Origin: Saccharibacillus sacchari DSM 19268
Lineage (GTDB): Bacteria > Bacillota > Bacilli > Paenibacillales > Paenibacillaceae
Assembly: GCF_000585395.1 (NCBI RefSeq)
Contig: NZ_KK073875.1
Span: 5,823,531-5,887,530, forward strand
Direction of reading: 5' to 3'
Length of the DNA stretch: 64,000 nt
A program made the position numbers and the translations under genes. Position 1 is the first letter of the stretch. The number at the start of each line of letters is the position of its first letter. Of this stretch, positions 18,048 to 26,620 are shown piece by piece. Under the pieces are notes generated by a model. The model was not told the DNA's origin. It saw nothing but the letters and a program-made list of their open reading frames with translations, and ran no database searches.

Positions 18048-19709
18048 TTACCGTCCCAACTTTTCAAGATTCTCTTTCCACTTCTGCGTTTTATACTCCA
18101 GCAGCTGCGCGTAACCCACCTGCTGGGCATCCTTTTCCGCCTGATCCAGAATCGCCAGCACTTCCTCTTCGCTGCCCGCGTTCAAAATGGCTTGCGCTTT
18201 GGCTTTCTCGTAGATTTCTCCGACACTTTGCTCGATAATCCCTTCGTTCGTGTCGCCGGCAGGGTTCAAATTGACGAATTCCGTCGTATCGTACTGCGTT
18301 TTCCACGTGATTTCGGACTGCCATTTGGTTTCCCAGCTTTTTTTATCCTCCGGAAGCGTCGATTCAAACTTCATCTTGGAATTGTCCACGTACACGGTAT
18401 TGCCGACCCATTGCAGATTGACCGTGGAATTCATCAGTTCGTCGCGCCCTTTGGTATCACTGGTAAAAGCATCCGTGAACTTCGGCGCTTCTTCTTCGTC
18501 CACGCCATCCCAATACAACCCTTCCGGTCCCCACATGCTGATGCGCTGACCTTCCGGCCCGGTGAGCCAATCGAGGAACGCGAATACCGCTTCCGGGTCT
18601 TTTGCCGATTTGGTGATCACGCTGACGTTCCAGCCGAGCTGGTTGTACGTGCCCGGGAAAATCTTGTTTTTGTCCAAGCCTTCTTTATGCACCGGCCAGA
18701 CCATGATATAGCCTGCTTCCGGATCTTCTTCGCTCAAAATGGAGTTGCCGATCGCGCCGAATTCGGTCGGGCTCGATGCCACGTAGACCGCCGCTTTGCC
18801 GGTAATGATCTTCTGCTCCACCTGCTCCAGCGGCTGGGTGAACGCATCCTGGCTGATCAACTTCTCGCGGTACAGTCGGTTGGCGTACACCAGCGTTTCG
18901 CGGAAGACCTCATCCGTGAACACGGAGGTCAGCGCATCGCCCGACGGGATGGCCTTCATGCTGAGCGAGCTGTACTGATAGGGACGATTTTCCGCAAAAG
19001 CCGACGTCATGATATCCACGCCGCCCGCGGATTGTCCGACTTCGAGCGGCACGACATCCGGGTACTTGGCTTTGACCTGCACCAGGTAGTCATACAGTTC
19101 GTCGGTCGTCTCAAGAGACGGCGCGCCGAGGTCGTTGTAGATTTTTTTGTTCACCAGATAGCCCGCGTTGCCGTTCGGCTGCGTCGTGTACCAGTTCGGG
19201 AACTGATACAGCTTGCCGTCCTCGGAACGCAGCATGTCGATCGTCTCCTGGCCGGCCCACTTTTTCAAATTCGGATATTTGTCCAGATAATCGTCGAACG
19301 GCACGAGCGCCCCGGCTTTTCGCAGCGATTCCACGTCGGCTCCGCGCTCCGTCCAGATCACGTCCGGCAGCTCGCCCGACACGATCATCGTGCTCAGCTT
19401 TTGCTTGGCGTTGCCGCCTGAGCTGATTGGCACGACGTTGACCTTTTTGTTGGCTTTGATCCACTCCGACGCCTTGTCCTCGCCCCAGTTCGGCATCGTG
19501 TACCAGTCATAGTGGCCGTAGAAGGAAAACTCCAACGGCTGCTCGCCCAGCACGTAAGCATTGCCCGCCGCTTCCGCCGTGCTTCCTTCTCCTCCTTTGG
19601 CCTCGCCGGACACGGTTGACGAACCGCCTCCGCCCGTGCATCCCGTCATTGCCAACGTCAACGCCAGCAGCGCCGACCCGAATCCGAACACTTTTTTCCC
19701 GTTTTTCAT
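18048..19709 (-). CDS. Extracellular solute-binding lipoprotein (LplA-like)
   Basis: This binding protein of about 553 residues belongs to the large LplA-type group that pairs with LplB/LplC permeases. The N-terminus has a lipoprotein signal, LTLAMTGC, followed by a Gly/Ser-rich linker, so it is membrane-tethered outside. Its length is typical of oligosaccharide-binding proteins in Paenibacillaceae. Two adjacent ATGs (19712, 19709) follow AAGGGGG; I use the second for spacing. It lies 25 bases after the stop of the downstream-acting permease gene, in one operon. Confidence 0.92.
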   Translation of the reverse strand: MKNGKKVFGFGSALLALTLAMTGCTGGGGSSTVSGEAKGGEGSTAEAAGNAYVLGEQPLEFSFYGHYDWYTMPNWGEDKASEWIKANKKVNVVPISSGGNAKQKLSTMIVSGELPDVIWTERGADVESLRKAGALVPFDDYLDKYPNLKKWAGQETIDMLRSEDGKLYQFPNWYTTQPNGNAGYLVNKKIYNDLGAPSLETTDELYDYLVQVKAKYPDVVPLEVGQSAGGVDIMTSAFAENRPYQYSSLSMKAIPSGDALTSVFTDEVFRETLVYANRLYREKLISQDAFTQPLEQVEQKIITGKAAVYVASSPTEFGAIGNSILSEEDPEAGYIMVWPVHKEGLDKNKIFPGTYNQLGWNVSVITKSAKDPEAVFAFLDWLTGPEGQRISMWGPEGLYWDGVDEEEAPKFTDAFTSDTKGRDELMNSTVNLQWVGNTVYVDNSKMKFESTLPEDKKSWETKWQSEITWKTQYDTTEFVNLNPAGDTNEGIIEQSVGEIYEKAKAQAILNAGSEEEVLAILDQAEKDAQQVGYAQLLEYKTQKWKENLEKLGR

Positions 19710-19734
19710 CATTTTGCCCCCTTCGTCGCTTTGT

Positions 19735-20628
19735 CTATTCCTTGAGTGAACCGACCAGCACGCCTTTAACAAAATATTTTTGCAGGAAAGGATACACGCA
19801 TAAAATGGGAATCGTCGCGACCATCATGGTAGCCATCGAGAGCGACTTGGTGGTGACGGCCTTCATCCGCCCCATTCGACCTTGAGCCGCCGAATCCATC
19901 TGGGCCATCTGCTCGCTCATGATATTGGAATTCAGGATCTGCTGAAGCTTGGTCTGAATCGGGAGCAGATCGGCGTTACTGATATAGATGCTCGGCGTAA
20001 ACCAATCATTCCAGTGATACACCGCGGTAAAAAGGGACAGCGTCGCGATAACCGGACCCGACAGCGGAAGCACGATCCGGAACAACACCCCCCAGTTCGA
20101 GCAGCCGTCGATTTTAGCCGATTCTTCGAGTCCCGCCGGTATGCCTTTGAAAAAGGTTCGGAAAATGATCATGTTCCACACGCTGATCAGCCCCGGAATG
20201 ACCATGACCCAGAAGCTGTTGAACAGGTCGAGCGAACGGATGAGCAGGAACGTCGGAATCAATCCGCCGCTGAAATACATCGTGATGATGCAAAAGACCA
20301 TATAGCCTTTTCGCCCGATCAGCTCGGACTTGCTCATGCCGTAGGCGAAAATCGCGGTAGCGCCGATCGACAGCAGCGTGCCGATGACCGTGCGCAGTAC
20401 CGAAATGACGAACCCGTTGATCAGTCTGCTGTCCTCGAACACCACGGCGTAATTTTCCAGCGTGAACGACCGGGGCCAAAACGTGATGCCGCCGCGCATG
20501 GTGTCTGTTCCGTTATTGAACGAGATCACTGCCGCGTTCCAGAACGGGTAAAATGAGAAGAAAGCCATGAGCGCGAGCAGCGCGTAAATGATGAAGAGCA
20601 GCGTGCGGTCACCTGCGGATTGTTTCAT
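19735..20628 (-). CDS. Carbohydrate ABC permease, LplC/MalG type
   Basis: This 297-residue binding-protein-dependent permease has six hydrophobic segments and the EAA-type loop GIPAGLEESAKIDGCSNW, where the ATPase docks. It ends in the VKGVLVGSLKE tail typical of LplC/YtcP proteins. The ATG follows GGAGG at nine bases. It pairs with the gene just upstream. No ATPase gene is present, so a shared MsmX-type ATPase elsewhere probably energises import. Confidence 0.92.
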   Translation of the reverse strand: MKQSAGDRTLLFIIYALLALMAFFSFYPFWNAAVISFNNGTDTMRGGITFWPRSFTLENYAVVFEDSRLINGFVISVLRTVIGTLLSIGATAIFAYGMSKSELIGRKGYMVFCIITMYFSGGLIPTFLLIRSLDLFNSFWVMVIPGLISVWNMIIFRTFFKGIPAGLEESAKIDGCSNWGVLFRIVLPLSGPVIATLSLFTAVYHWNDWFTPSIYISNADLLPIQTKLQQILNSNIMSEQMAQMDSAAQGRMGRMKAVTTKSLSMATMMVATIPILCVYPFLQKYFVKGVLVGSLKE

Positions 20629-20677
20629 GGGTTTGGGCCTCCTTTCGGGTTGAGCGTAGGCTGCACGGGCTTATGAT

Positions 20678-21634
20678 CTACCAAAGGCTGTTCCCGGACT
20701 TGCGGGCCGCATAGTTCGCGCCCACCAGCAGCAGCACGCCGAGCAAGGATTTGAACAATCCGGCCGCCGTCGCGTACGAGTAACGGTTGTTTTGAATACC
20801 GGTTCGGTACACATATGTATCGAGTACGTCGCCTACGTCGCGCAGCACCGGGTTGGAGCCGAGCAAGAGAATGTCTTCGAATCCGGCGCTGAGCAGGTTG
20901 CCGATCGCCAGGATCAGGAACACGATGATGACAGGCAGGATCGCAGGCAGCGTAATGGAAAAAATCTGCCGCAGCTTGCCCGCCCCGTCCATCGCCGCGG
21001 CTTCGTGCATATGCGGGTCGACGCCCGCGATCGCCGCGAGGTATACGATGGAAGCGAAGCCGATTTCTTTCCAAACGCCCGTCGTAACCAGGATCGTCCA
21101 GAAATATTCCGGCAGAGAAAGGAAATTGATCGGTTCTTTGATCAGATTCAAGTTTTGCAGCAGCATGTTGACGCTCCCGTTTTCCGTGGACAGCATCGAC
21201 ATCACGAAGCCCGACACGATGACCCAAGACAGGAAGTGCGGCAGGTAGCTGATCGTTTGCACGACCTTTTTGAACACCCGATTCCTGACTTCGTTCAGCA
21301 GCAGCGCCAGAATGATCGGAGCCGGGAAACCGATAAGCAGCTTCAGCAAACTGATGACGACCGTGTTGCGAATGACCGTCCAGAACTCCGGCGCGCCGAA
21401 GAACATCTCGAAGTGCTTGAAGCCGACCCACGGACTGCCTGCGAATCCTTCGAACAAACTGTAGTCCTGAAACGCCATCAATACCCCGTACATCGGGATG
21501 TAGCTGAAAACGAAGATGAACAGCAGCGGCGGTAGCACCATCAGTTGAAGATCCCATTGCCTACCGAAACGCTTGAACAGCGACGGCTTGACTTTGGACT
21601 TTTCGATCGTTACGCGGTGGGTAGTATTCTGCAT
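20678..21634 (-). CDS. Carbohydrate ABC permease, LplB/UgpA type
   Basis: This 318-residue partner permease has six membrane segments and an EAA loop in DPHMHEAAAMDGAGKL. The ATG at 21634 follows AAAGGAGG; the longer frame is not needed. It is the first structural gene of the sugar operon, 90 bases after the AraC regulator gene on the same strand. With the LplC-type protein it forms the membrane channel. Confidence 0.92.
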   Translation of the reverse strand: MQNTTHRVTIEKSKVKPSLFKRFGRQWDLQLMVLPPLLFIFVFSYIPMYGVLMAFQDYSLFEGFAGSPWVGFKHFEMFFGAPEFWTVIRNTVVISLLKLLIGFPAPIILALLLNEVRNRVFKKVVQTISYLPHFLSWVIVSGFVMSMLSTENGSVNMLLQNLNLIKEPINFLSLPEYFWTILVTTGVWKEIGFASIVYLAAIAGVDPHMHEAAAMDGAGKLRQIFSITLPAILPVIIVFLILAIGNLLSAGFEDILLLGSNPVLRDVGDVLDTYVYRTGIQNNRYSYATAAGLFKSLLGVLLLVGANYAARKSGNSLW

Positions 21635-21724
21635 ACGAACCTCCTTTCTGATACGCTTTTTGTACGCTTTCCATGCAAGGTGTAAGTAGGAGTCACCCTT
21701 CAAGTTACTTTTCCTGACTCAATC

Positions 21725-22666
21725 TTACTCAGGCGAACGTCCTTCTACTCCGCTAAAACGATCATAAACCGGCACTATCTTACTGCCGCAGACATTAGCC
21801 TTACTGCGAATATGTCTAGGCTCGGTTCCGATGTGCCTTTTGAACAGGCGATTGAAGTTCGACAACGTGCGGAATCCGCACTCCATGGCGATGTCCACGA
21901 TCTTCAAATCCGACGTCTCCAGCAGGTGGTAAGCATGCTCCAAACGAATCTGAATCAGATACATCAGCGGCGAGACGCCGACCGTGCGCCGGAAAATATC
22001 ACTGAAGCGCGAAGGACTTAAATATGCCAAAGAAGCCAACTCCTCCAATGTCCAGGAATGCGCGTAGCGATTCTCCATCTCCCGGATCACCAGACGCATT
22101 TTCTCAAGTTGGGCATGGGATACGCTCCCCGTATGCTGCTGAACGTTCTCTTGACGGAAGTAGCGATTGACCTGTACGAAAAATTGCAGCATATACGCGT
22201 AGACGACTGAAATATAAGAAGGGCGCGCCGCCACATGCTCTTCTTGAATATTCAAAAGCAGCTCTCGCAGCGCGGGAAGATGAGGATTATTGCGATCGAG
22301 AATATGCGTAAAATAAACGCCCATTTCTTTGAATGCACTTAAAACATCCGGATCGGAGCGCTGATTGCCGATAAACCAAGCCGCGTCAAACGTGATGACC
22401 TGCATGACCAAGCCTTCGCGCTCATAGGCACAATGCAAAGCAGCGGAGTCGATCAAAACGATATCCCCCGGCTGAAAATCATAGGTGACGCCATTGATGA
22501 TGTAATAGCCCGTCCCTGCTTTAATCATGTTAATCTCCAGCGCATCATGCGAATGCAGCCTCTGATACTGCGTCGTCACTCCGATCGTGTCCGAAAGATG
22601 AATCGGATACTCCCGCGAGAACACCACTTTTTCCTTGGCTTTATCTTCGATTCCGAGCCCTGTCAT
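21725..22666 (-). CDS. AraC-family regulator of the GH4/ABC sugar operon
   Basis: This 313-residue protein has an N-terminal cupin-like sensing domain (LHSHDALEINMI, GDIVLIDS) and a C-terminal AraC double helix-turn-helix (WTLEELASLAYLSPSRFS and LKIVDIAMECGFRTLSNFNR). The ATG at 22666 follows CGGGGGA. It stands immediately upstream of the permease genes in the same direction, so it probably activates them in response to the imported sugar. Confidence 0.9.
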   Translation of the reverse strand: MTGLGIEDKAKEKVVFSREYPIHLSDTIGVTTQYQRLHSHDALEINMIKAGTGYYIINGVTYDFQPGDIVLIDSAALHCAYEREGLVMQVITFDAAWFIGNQRSDPDVLSAFKEMGVYFTHILDRNNPHLPALRELLLNIQEEHVAARPSYISVVYAYMLQFFVQVNRYFRQENVQQHTGSVSHAQLEKMRLVIREMENRYAHSWTLEELASLAYLSPSRFSDIFRRTVGVSPLMYLIQIRLEHAYHLLETSDLKIVDIAMECGFRTLSNFNRLFKRHIGTEPRHIRSKANVCGSKIVPVYDRFSGVEGRSPE

Positions 22667-22814
22667 TGAAATCCCCCGTTTCGTCATTTGCTAATTTTAC
22701 TGTATTTTCAACGAAACTTGCTGTATCTTACTGATTTATTCTGAAAAAGCTTCTTTTGATGATGTACAGCACTATCTTAGAGCGGCGAAGGTTATGCGTC
22801 AACATAAGTCACAT

Positions 22815-22940
22815 GCTGGAAAAGGCTGAGGCGGGCTCCGGGGGAGTTCTTTAGCCTATGCTTACGATGTGCCTTTCTTCGAAAGGCTTCACTTTACGAA
22901 CTCCCCCTGCGCCCTAGGCCTTTTCCTGCAAGTCCTTATG
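22815..22940. repeat. Family C imperfect palindrome, copy 2
   Basis: Outer arms GGAAAAGGC / GCCTTTTCC and inner arms GGGGGAGTTC / GAACTCCCCC surround a centre with TTTCTTCGAAAGG. The centre resembles the insert of copy 1 (ATTTCTTCGAAATG). It is intergenic and lacks an ORF. Confidence 0.6.
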
Positions 22941-23028
22941 GACTTGGGGGAAGAGAGAAGAAGAGACTCTTTGGAAAGTTGATGGCTTTTCAGGCGAGTT
23001 ATTTTATTGGCAGTGCTTTTCGAAAAAG

Positions 23029-23065
23029 AAAAAAAAGACGCGCGCCTAGATAAAAGGCGCGCGTC
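23029..23065 (-). terminator. Orphan strong terminator
   Basis: GACGCGCGCCT and AGGCGCGCGTC form a perfect 11-bp stem. On the minus strand it is followed by TTTTTTTT. No gene is found directly upstream of it on that strand before the IS element, so it may be the remnant end of a lost gene or stop transcription leaving the IS. Confidence 0.75.
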
Positions 23066-23425
23066 TCGAAGGACGAAACAAGCAAGTCGGAGAACACATG
23101 GAAGCAAAGAAAGCAAATAAACAAGAAGGATGAGCAAAACAAGCACTCGTAAAAGACCAACGAATTAAAAGAAATAAATGAAAGCTGAAAGCTCAATCTA
23201 GAAACCGCTAACGGATCGCATATCCTTTAAAAGCAAAAATACGGCCCATTATGATTTTTAACGGATCGTATATTCGTTAACCGCTCGATTTGCCATTTTT
23301 CCGCTCAAAAACGGCCCTAAACACTGTCTAAGCGCCGCCTCGCTCCGTTAGAGTTTTAATCTGCGGCAAAATCCCTCCTAAGTGTACCTATGTCAAGAAA
23401 ATAGACAACTTTTTAAGTGACCGGT

Positions 23426-24247
23426 TCAAGCCGAATGTTGACGCCAGCGTGCGGCAAATTGAGCAGGAGAAAGATAGCCTAGCGCACTGTGCATCCGTTT
23501 GCGGTTGTAGAAAAATTCGAGATACCTGTATAACTCGTCGTAAGCTTGGGCATGCGTTTGGAACCGAGTCACGTACACCAATTCTTTCTTTAGCACACTG
23601 TGAAAGGCCTCAATAACGGCGTTGTCATAACAATTTCCTTTTCGACTCATACTGGCGGTCATCTGGTAGCATTCAAGCTGCTTGCAGTAGGTTTTGGAGG
23701 CGTATTGCGACCCACGGTCCGAGTGGTGGAGAAGTCCGGGCTTCGGTTTCTTCGCCTGGTAAGCGATTTTTAACGCCTCCACAACGAGATCTTCGGTCAT
23801 ACGGTCACGCAAACACCAGCCTACGATTTCGCGCGTGTACAAATCCATGACACTCGCCAAATATAACCGGCCTTGTCGACAAGGAATAGACGTCACGTCG
23901 GCCACCCATTTTTCGTTAGGCGCGGTCGCCACAAAATTCTGGTTTAACACATTCGGCGCAACGGGCGAAGGGTGGGCAGAATCGGTCGTTTGGACTCGAA
24001 ACTTGCGACTGACGCACGAACGAAGTCCGAGCTCGCGCATGTAGAGACTCACGGTTCGGCTCGAAATTCGAACGCCACGACGATGAAGCAGCTTCGTCAT
24101 TTTGGGACTGCCGTAACGCTGGTGGTGGTCGTGAAAAAGAAGCGAGATCTGCTGTTGCACCTGACCTTTACGTTCCTTCTGCGTACTTTGTCGGCGAGAA
24201 CGCCACGCGTAAAAACCGCTCCGAGCGACTTGAAGGACTGTGCACAT
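23426..24247 (-). CDS. IS3-family transposase OrfB (DDE integrase domain)
   Basis: These 273 residues contain an HTH_21-like start (HHQRYGSPKMTKLLHRRGV) and an integrase core with D in WVADVTSIP, D in HHSDRGSQYAS and E in AVIEAFHSVLKKE. The frame stays open upstream to about 24310, past the first ATG, in the -1 frame relative to orfA. The AAAGAAAAGAAC run at about 24294-24305, just before the orfA stop, is a plausible slippage site, so the active enzyme is probably an OrfAB fusion. Confidence 0.9.
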   Translation of the reverse strand: MCTVLQVARSGFYAWRSRRQSTQKERKGQVQQQISLLFHDHHQRYGSPKMTKLLHRRGVRISSRTVSLYMRELGLRSCVSRKFRVQTTDSAHPSPVAPNVLNQNFVATAPNEKWVADVTSIPCRQGRLYLASVMDLYTREIVGWCLRDRMTEDLVVEALKIAYQAKKPKPGLLHHSDRGSQYASKTYCKQLECYQMTASMSRKGNCYDNAVIEAFHSVLKKELVYVTRFQTHAQAYDELYRYLEFFYNRKRMHSALGYLSPAQFAARWRQHSA

Positions 24248-24294
24248 CTTCTCGATTCGAAACTCGGAGCGATGAGCTTCGATGAACGCAAATC

Positions 24295-24597
24295 TCAGTT
24301 CTTTTCTTTGCTGAAGATGTGAAGCGCCTTTTTTAGGATGGCGAGTTCCTCTTCCAAATCTTTCTTTTCTCGCTCGGAGGCTTTAAGCTTGGCTTCCATT
24401 TCCCGGAGCTTTTCGGCATTGGCAGTGATGACCGGCTCATTCTCGAATGACCGATATTTCGTCATCCAGTTCTTGAGTGTGCCAGCTGGAATCTGCATCT
24501 CCTCGGCGATCTCCGGCAGCGTTTTGGTTTGCTCCTGCACATACTGGACGGCTTTTTTCTTGAACTCTTCGTTGTAGTGTTGACGTTGCTTGGTCAC
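24295..24597 (-). CDS. IS3-family transposase OrfA (helix-turn-helix)
   Basis: This protein of about 100 residues has a helix-turn-helix (HYNEEFKKKAVQYV, TLPEIAEEMQIPAGTLKNWM) and a leucine-zipper-like coiled coil toward the end (KLREMEAKLKASEREKKDLE). It binds the IS ends and forms part of the OrfAB transposase. I start at GTG 24597, spaced from AGAGGTG; a GTG at 24606 overlaps that site. Confidence 0.88.
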   Translation of the reverse strand: MTKQRQHYNEEFKKKAVQYVQEQTKTLPEIAEEMQIPAGTLKNWMTKYRSFENEPVITANAEKLREMEAKLKASEREKKDLEEELAILKKALHIFSKEKN

Positions 24598-24793
24598 GGA
24601 CCCCACCTCTTTCTTTGTCCTTATTATCTGAGGTCACTTAAGGGTGTGTCCACTTTTTATTCTAGATGCAAAGCGTCTCTACGATCCGTTAAAGTTCAAA
24701 CCCGCTCAAAACGAGTCGCCCAAAGACCGCACCTGTACTTGCTTTTCACTTCCCTAGCCCTTGCACCTGCACTCGCCCCATTGCCTTCGACTT

Positions 24794-24831
24794 CCCTATC
24801 CCTATCCCTATCCCTATCCCTATCCCCTTAT
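24794..24831. repeat. CCCTAT hexanucleotide tandem repeat
   Basis: There are five consecutive TCCCTA-type units and a degenerate sixth. Such pure short tandem repeats are uncommon in this genome type and can change length by slippage. It is not within a gene. Confidence 0.85.
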
Positions 24832-24890
24832 TGTTCCCCCGGACGCAGCCGCCCAACAAGACGGCGCCCGTCCCGTCCGCCACAAACAAC

Positions 24891-24917
24891 AAAAAAGCCG
24901 GCAAAATCATGCCGGCC
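24891..24917 (-). terminator. Probable terminator of the DUF2225 gene
   Basis: GCCGGCA and TGCCGGC pair around a short loop, followed on the minus strand by TTTTTT. It lies about 300 bases past the DUF2225 stop, the first such structure downstream. Confidence 0.7.
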
Positions 24918-25216
24918 TTGCCCTCCCGCCCTTCTCCCCACAAGGAGGAGAGGCAGCAGTCTTGCTCTTAAGTTCTGAAGCCCCGTTCGCGATGCCCAAC
25001 AGAGCGGGGGGTGGCGGTGAGAGCCGAAGACCGTGGAGCGGAAGCGGAACATCGCCTTTGTCCCCCGGCTTCCCACCTTCCTACTCCAATCAAAGGAAGC
25101 AGGGGGACAACAGCTAAACGCAAGAAGAATTCTTGCGACTACGGAAGCATATGCTAGGAGGCCTCACCGCCCCGCAGCGCCTCCCCATCACCCAACGCCC
25201 CGCCAAACTCCAACCC

Positions 25217-25918
25217 CTAAGACTGCTGCATCTCCGACGGCAGCTCCATTTTACGCGCCAACATATCCTCGCGCAGCGTCGCCCACTGCTCGCGCGACGC
25301 CCGGATCATGCCCGCGTCCATAATCCGCTGATCATGAATGACGCGCGAGAACCAGCGTACGGCCTCATTGAATTCTTCCAACCTGCGGCACAACTCGCCG
25401 ATCAGGAACATCAATCGCGCATCGTTCGGACCCGCAGCTTCCGTCTCGTATACGCGCACGTACGAATCGCGCGCGAATCCGATAAAGCGAATTTCCTGCT
25501 CCTGGTTGCCGGCATAGCGGTACAGCCAGGCGATATGATGCAGCAGGCTCGCGATGATCCGCTCTTTGTCCTTGATAACCTGCGCGCAGATCAATGCCAA
25601 CTTATACGTCTCCAAAGCCGCTTCCAGCGTGCGCTTGCCTTCGTAATTTTTCTTTTTGGCCGTCGCTCCGACTTTTTCCTCGAATAGCTTCCGTTGATCG
25701 GGTGTTAGCTTGGCCGCGGAATTTTCAGTAAAAGCAAAACCGCAATGCGGGCAGACGCGAACGACGTAGAAATCCGGATTTTCATTTTTATAATGCGCGC
25801 AAAAGTCCGAATCGCGCCGGATCGTCTGTTTGAAACTCGGCCGCACGCGGCTCGTTTGAAACGTTAGTTCGCAGCACACGCAAGCGGTCGTAATTTGAAA
25901 CAGCGGATCGATTTCCAT
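25217..25918 (-). CDS. DUF2225 family protein
   Basis: This 233-residue protein starts with paired cysteine motifs (CVCCELTF near residue 13 and CPHCGFAF near residue 56), suggesting a zinc-binding N-terminal module. The rest is helical and TPR-like (AALETYKLALICAQVI, EEFNEAVRWFSRVI). This matches the DUF2225 family of Bacillales, which has no proven role. An AGAAGGG site precedes the ATG. The gene stands alone. Confidence 0.82.
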   Translation of the reverse strand: MEIDPLFQITTACVCCELTFQTSRVRPSFKQTIRRDSDFCAHYKNENPDFYVVRVCPHCGFAFTENSAAKLTPDQRKLFEEKVGATAKKKNYEGKRTLEAALETYKLALICAQVIKDKERIIASLLHHIAWLYRYAGNQEQEIRFIGFARDSYVRVYETEAAGPNDARLMFLIGELCRRLEEFNEAVRWFSRVIHDQRIMDAGMIRASREQWATLREDMLARKMELPSEMQQS

Positions 25919-26042
25919 AATCGTAAGCCCTTCTTTCTAAATTCATGAATGAGACGGGGCGGCAGAAACAGTAGGTGTCGTGCACCCTTTTTCACTTAGA
26001 ATGATTCGACATGCTGATGCAGACAACGCTTCACTTTTCCCG

Positions 26043-26426
26043 TTAAGGGGTATTGACGAAATGATAAGCCGGACCTTTCAATCTGGCAATAACGAATTCG
26101 CGAAGCTCGTCTTCCACGCCGTTTTCCTGCAGTGACGCGTTCATACAAGCCAACCAGGCATCCGCGCGTTCATTCGTCACCGGAAAACGCATATGCCGAG
26201 CCCGCATCATCGGATGCCCGTGCTGCTCGGAAAAAAGCGGCGGGCCGCCGAAAAATTGGGTCAGAAACTGTTGTTGTTTTTCCATGACGGGTCCCATATC
26301 TTCAGGGAACAACGGAGCCAAGAGCGGCTCGCGCACGACGTTCCCGTAAAAAGTCTCAATGATGTTGCGCAGTCCGTCCGATTCGCCGAGCTGCTGATAG
26401 ATGGTCAGTCCGGAATCCATGCTCAT
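26043..26426 (-). CDS. Truncated haemoglobin (group II)
   Basis: This 127-residue 2-on-2 globin contains QQQFLTQFFGGPPLFSEQHG, then HPMMRARHMRFPV, where the histidine in MRARHMRF is the likely proximal heme ligand. Phe/Tyr-rich helix B (IIETFYGNVV) forms the ligand pocket. The family resembles YjbI/GlbO, which binds oxygen or NO and helps against oxidative or nitrosative stress. Length is normal. It appears monocistronic. Confidence 0.92.
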   Translation of the reverse strand: MSMDSGLTIYQQLGESDGLRNIIETFYGNVVREPLLAPLFPEDMGPVMEKQQQFLTQFFGGPPLFSEQHGHPMMRARHMRFPVTNERADAWLACMNASLQENGVEDELREFVIARLKGPAYHFVNTP

Positions 26427-26532
26427 TACCGCTTCCCCTTTTCCTTCGTGGTGGCAATCTGTATACCTTTGTATTATAGCAAACCAACAGCCGTTTCAGA
26501 CCCGTCTTTATACACAGTTTGAATGGAAAAAC

Positions 26533-26562
26533 AAAAAAGCGTCAGGTCCGCGCCCAACGCTT
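26533..26562 (-). terminator. Terminator after the 31-residue ORF
   Basis: AAGCGT / ACGCTT, with partly paired interior bases, is followed on the minus strand by TTTTTTGTTTTT. It lies 59 bases past the small ORF stop and supports a transcript there. Confidence 0.65.
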
Positions 26563-26620
26563 GAATTGTAACTGTGCATCCGTCCCCCGGAATCCACAGT
26601 TGCTTTGACTACCTGAGACT

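Larger units (their letters stand above)
22667..23390. other. Repeat-rich non-coding stretch left of the IS element
   Basis: There is no convincing gene in these 720 bases. It holds the family C palindrome at 22815-22940, a strong orphan terminator at 23029-23065, and a cluster of short repeats near 23205-23390 (AACGGATCGCATATCC, AACGGATCGTATATTCG, CGCTCCGTTAGAG) that continues on the far side of the IS. Confidence 0.6.
23391..24661 (-). mobile_element. IS3-family insertion sequence (about 1.27 kb)
   Basis: The element carries orfA and a DDE orfB in overlapping frames. The left end has ATAGACAACTTTTTAAGTGACC; the right end, inverted, has GTGGACACACCCTTAAGTGACC. These are imperfect inverted repeats sharing TTAAGTGACC. 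CTA flanks both sides (23388-23390 and 24662-24664), which would be a 3-bp target duplication as usual for this family; the outermost bases are my best estimate. Both ORFs look intact, so it may be active. It sits in non-coding repeat DNA and interrupts no gene. Confidence 0.85.
24662..25216. other. Non-coding stretch with hexanucleotide repeat right of the IS
   Basis: I see no gene. The stretch continues the short-repeat region cut by the IS (CGATCCGTTAAAG near 24680), then has a tandem CCCTAT array at about 24794-24831, a minus-strand terminator at 24891-24917 and low-complexity C-rich sequence to about 25215. Confidence 0.6.

Noticed and set aside
24794..24831. Telomere-like end sequence
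   Set aside because: The CCCTAT resemblance is to eukaryotic telomeres only; the flanks continue as ordinary chromosome.
23200..24850. CRISPR array in the repeat region around the IS
   Set aside because: The repeats are short, uneven in spacing and unequal, and no cas genes are present. The CCCTAT units have no spacers.
24529..25323. Several overlapping plus-strand frames of 96-149 codons
   Set aside because: They are made of repeats and low-complexity Pro/Ser/Arg codons, and have no ribosome sites.
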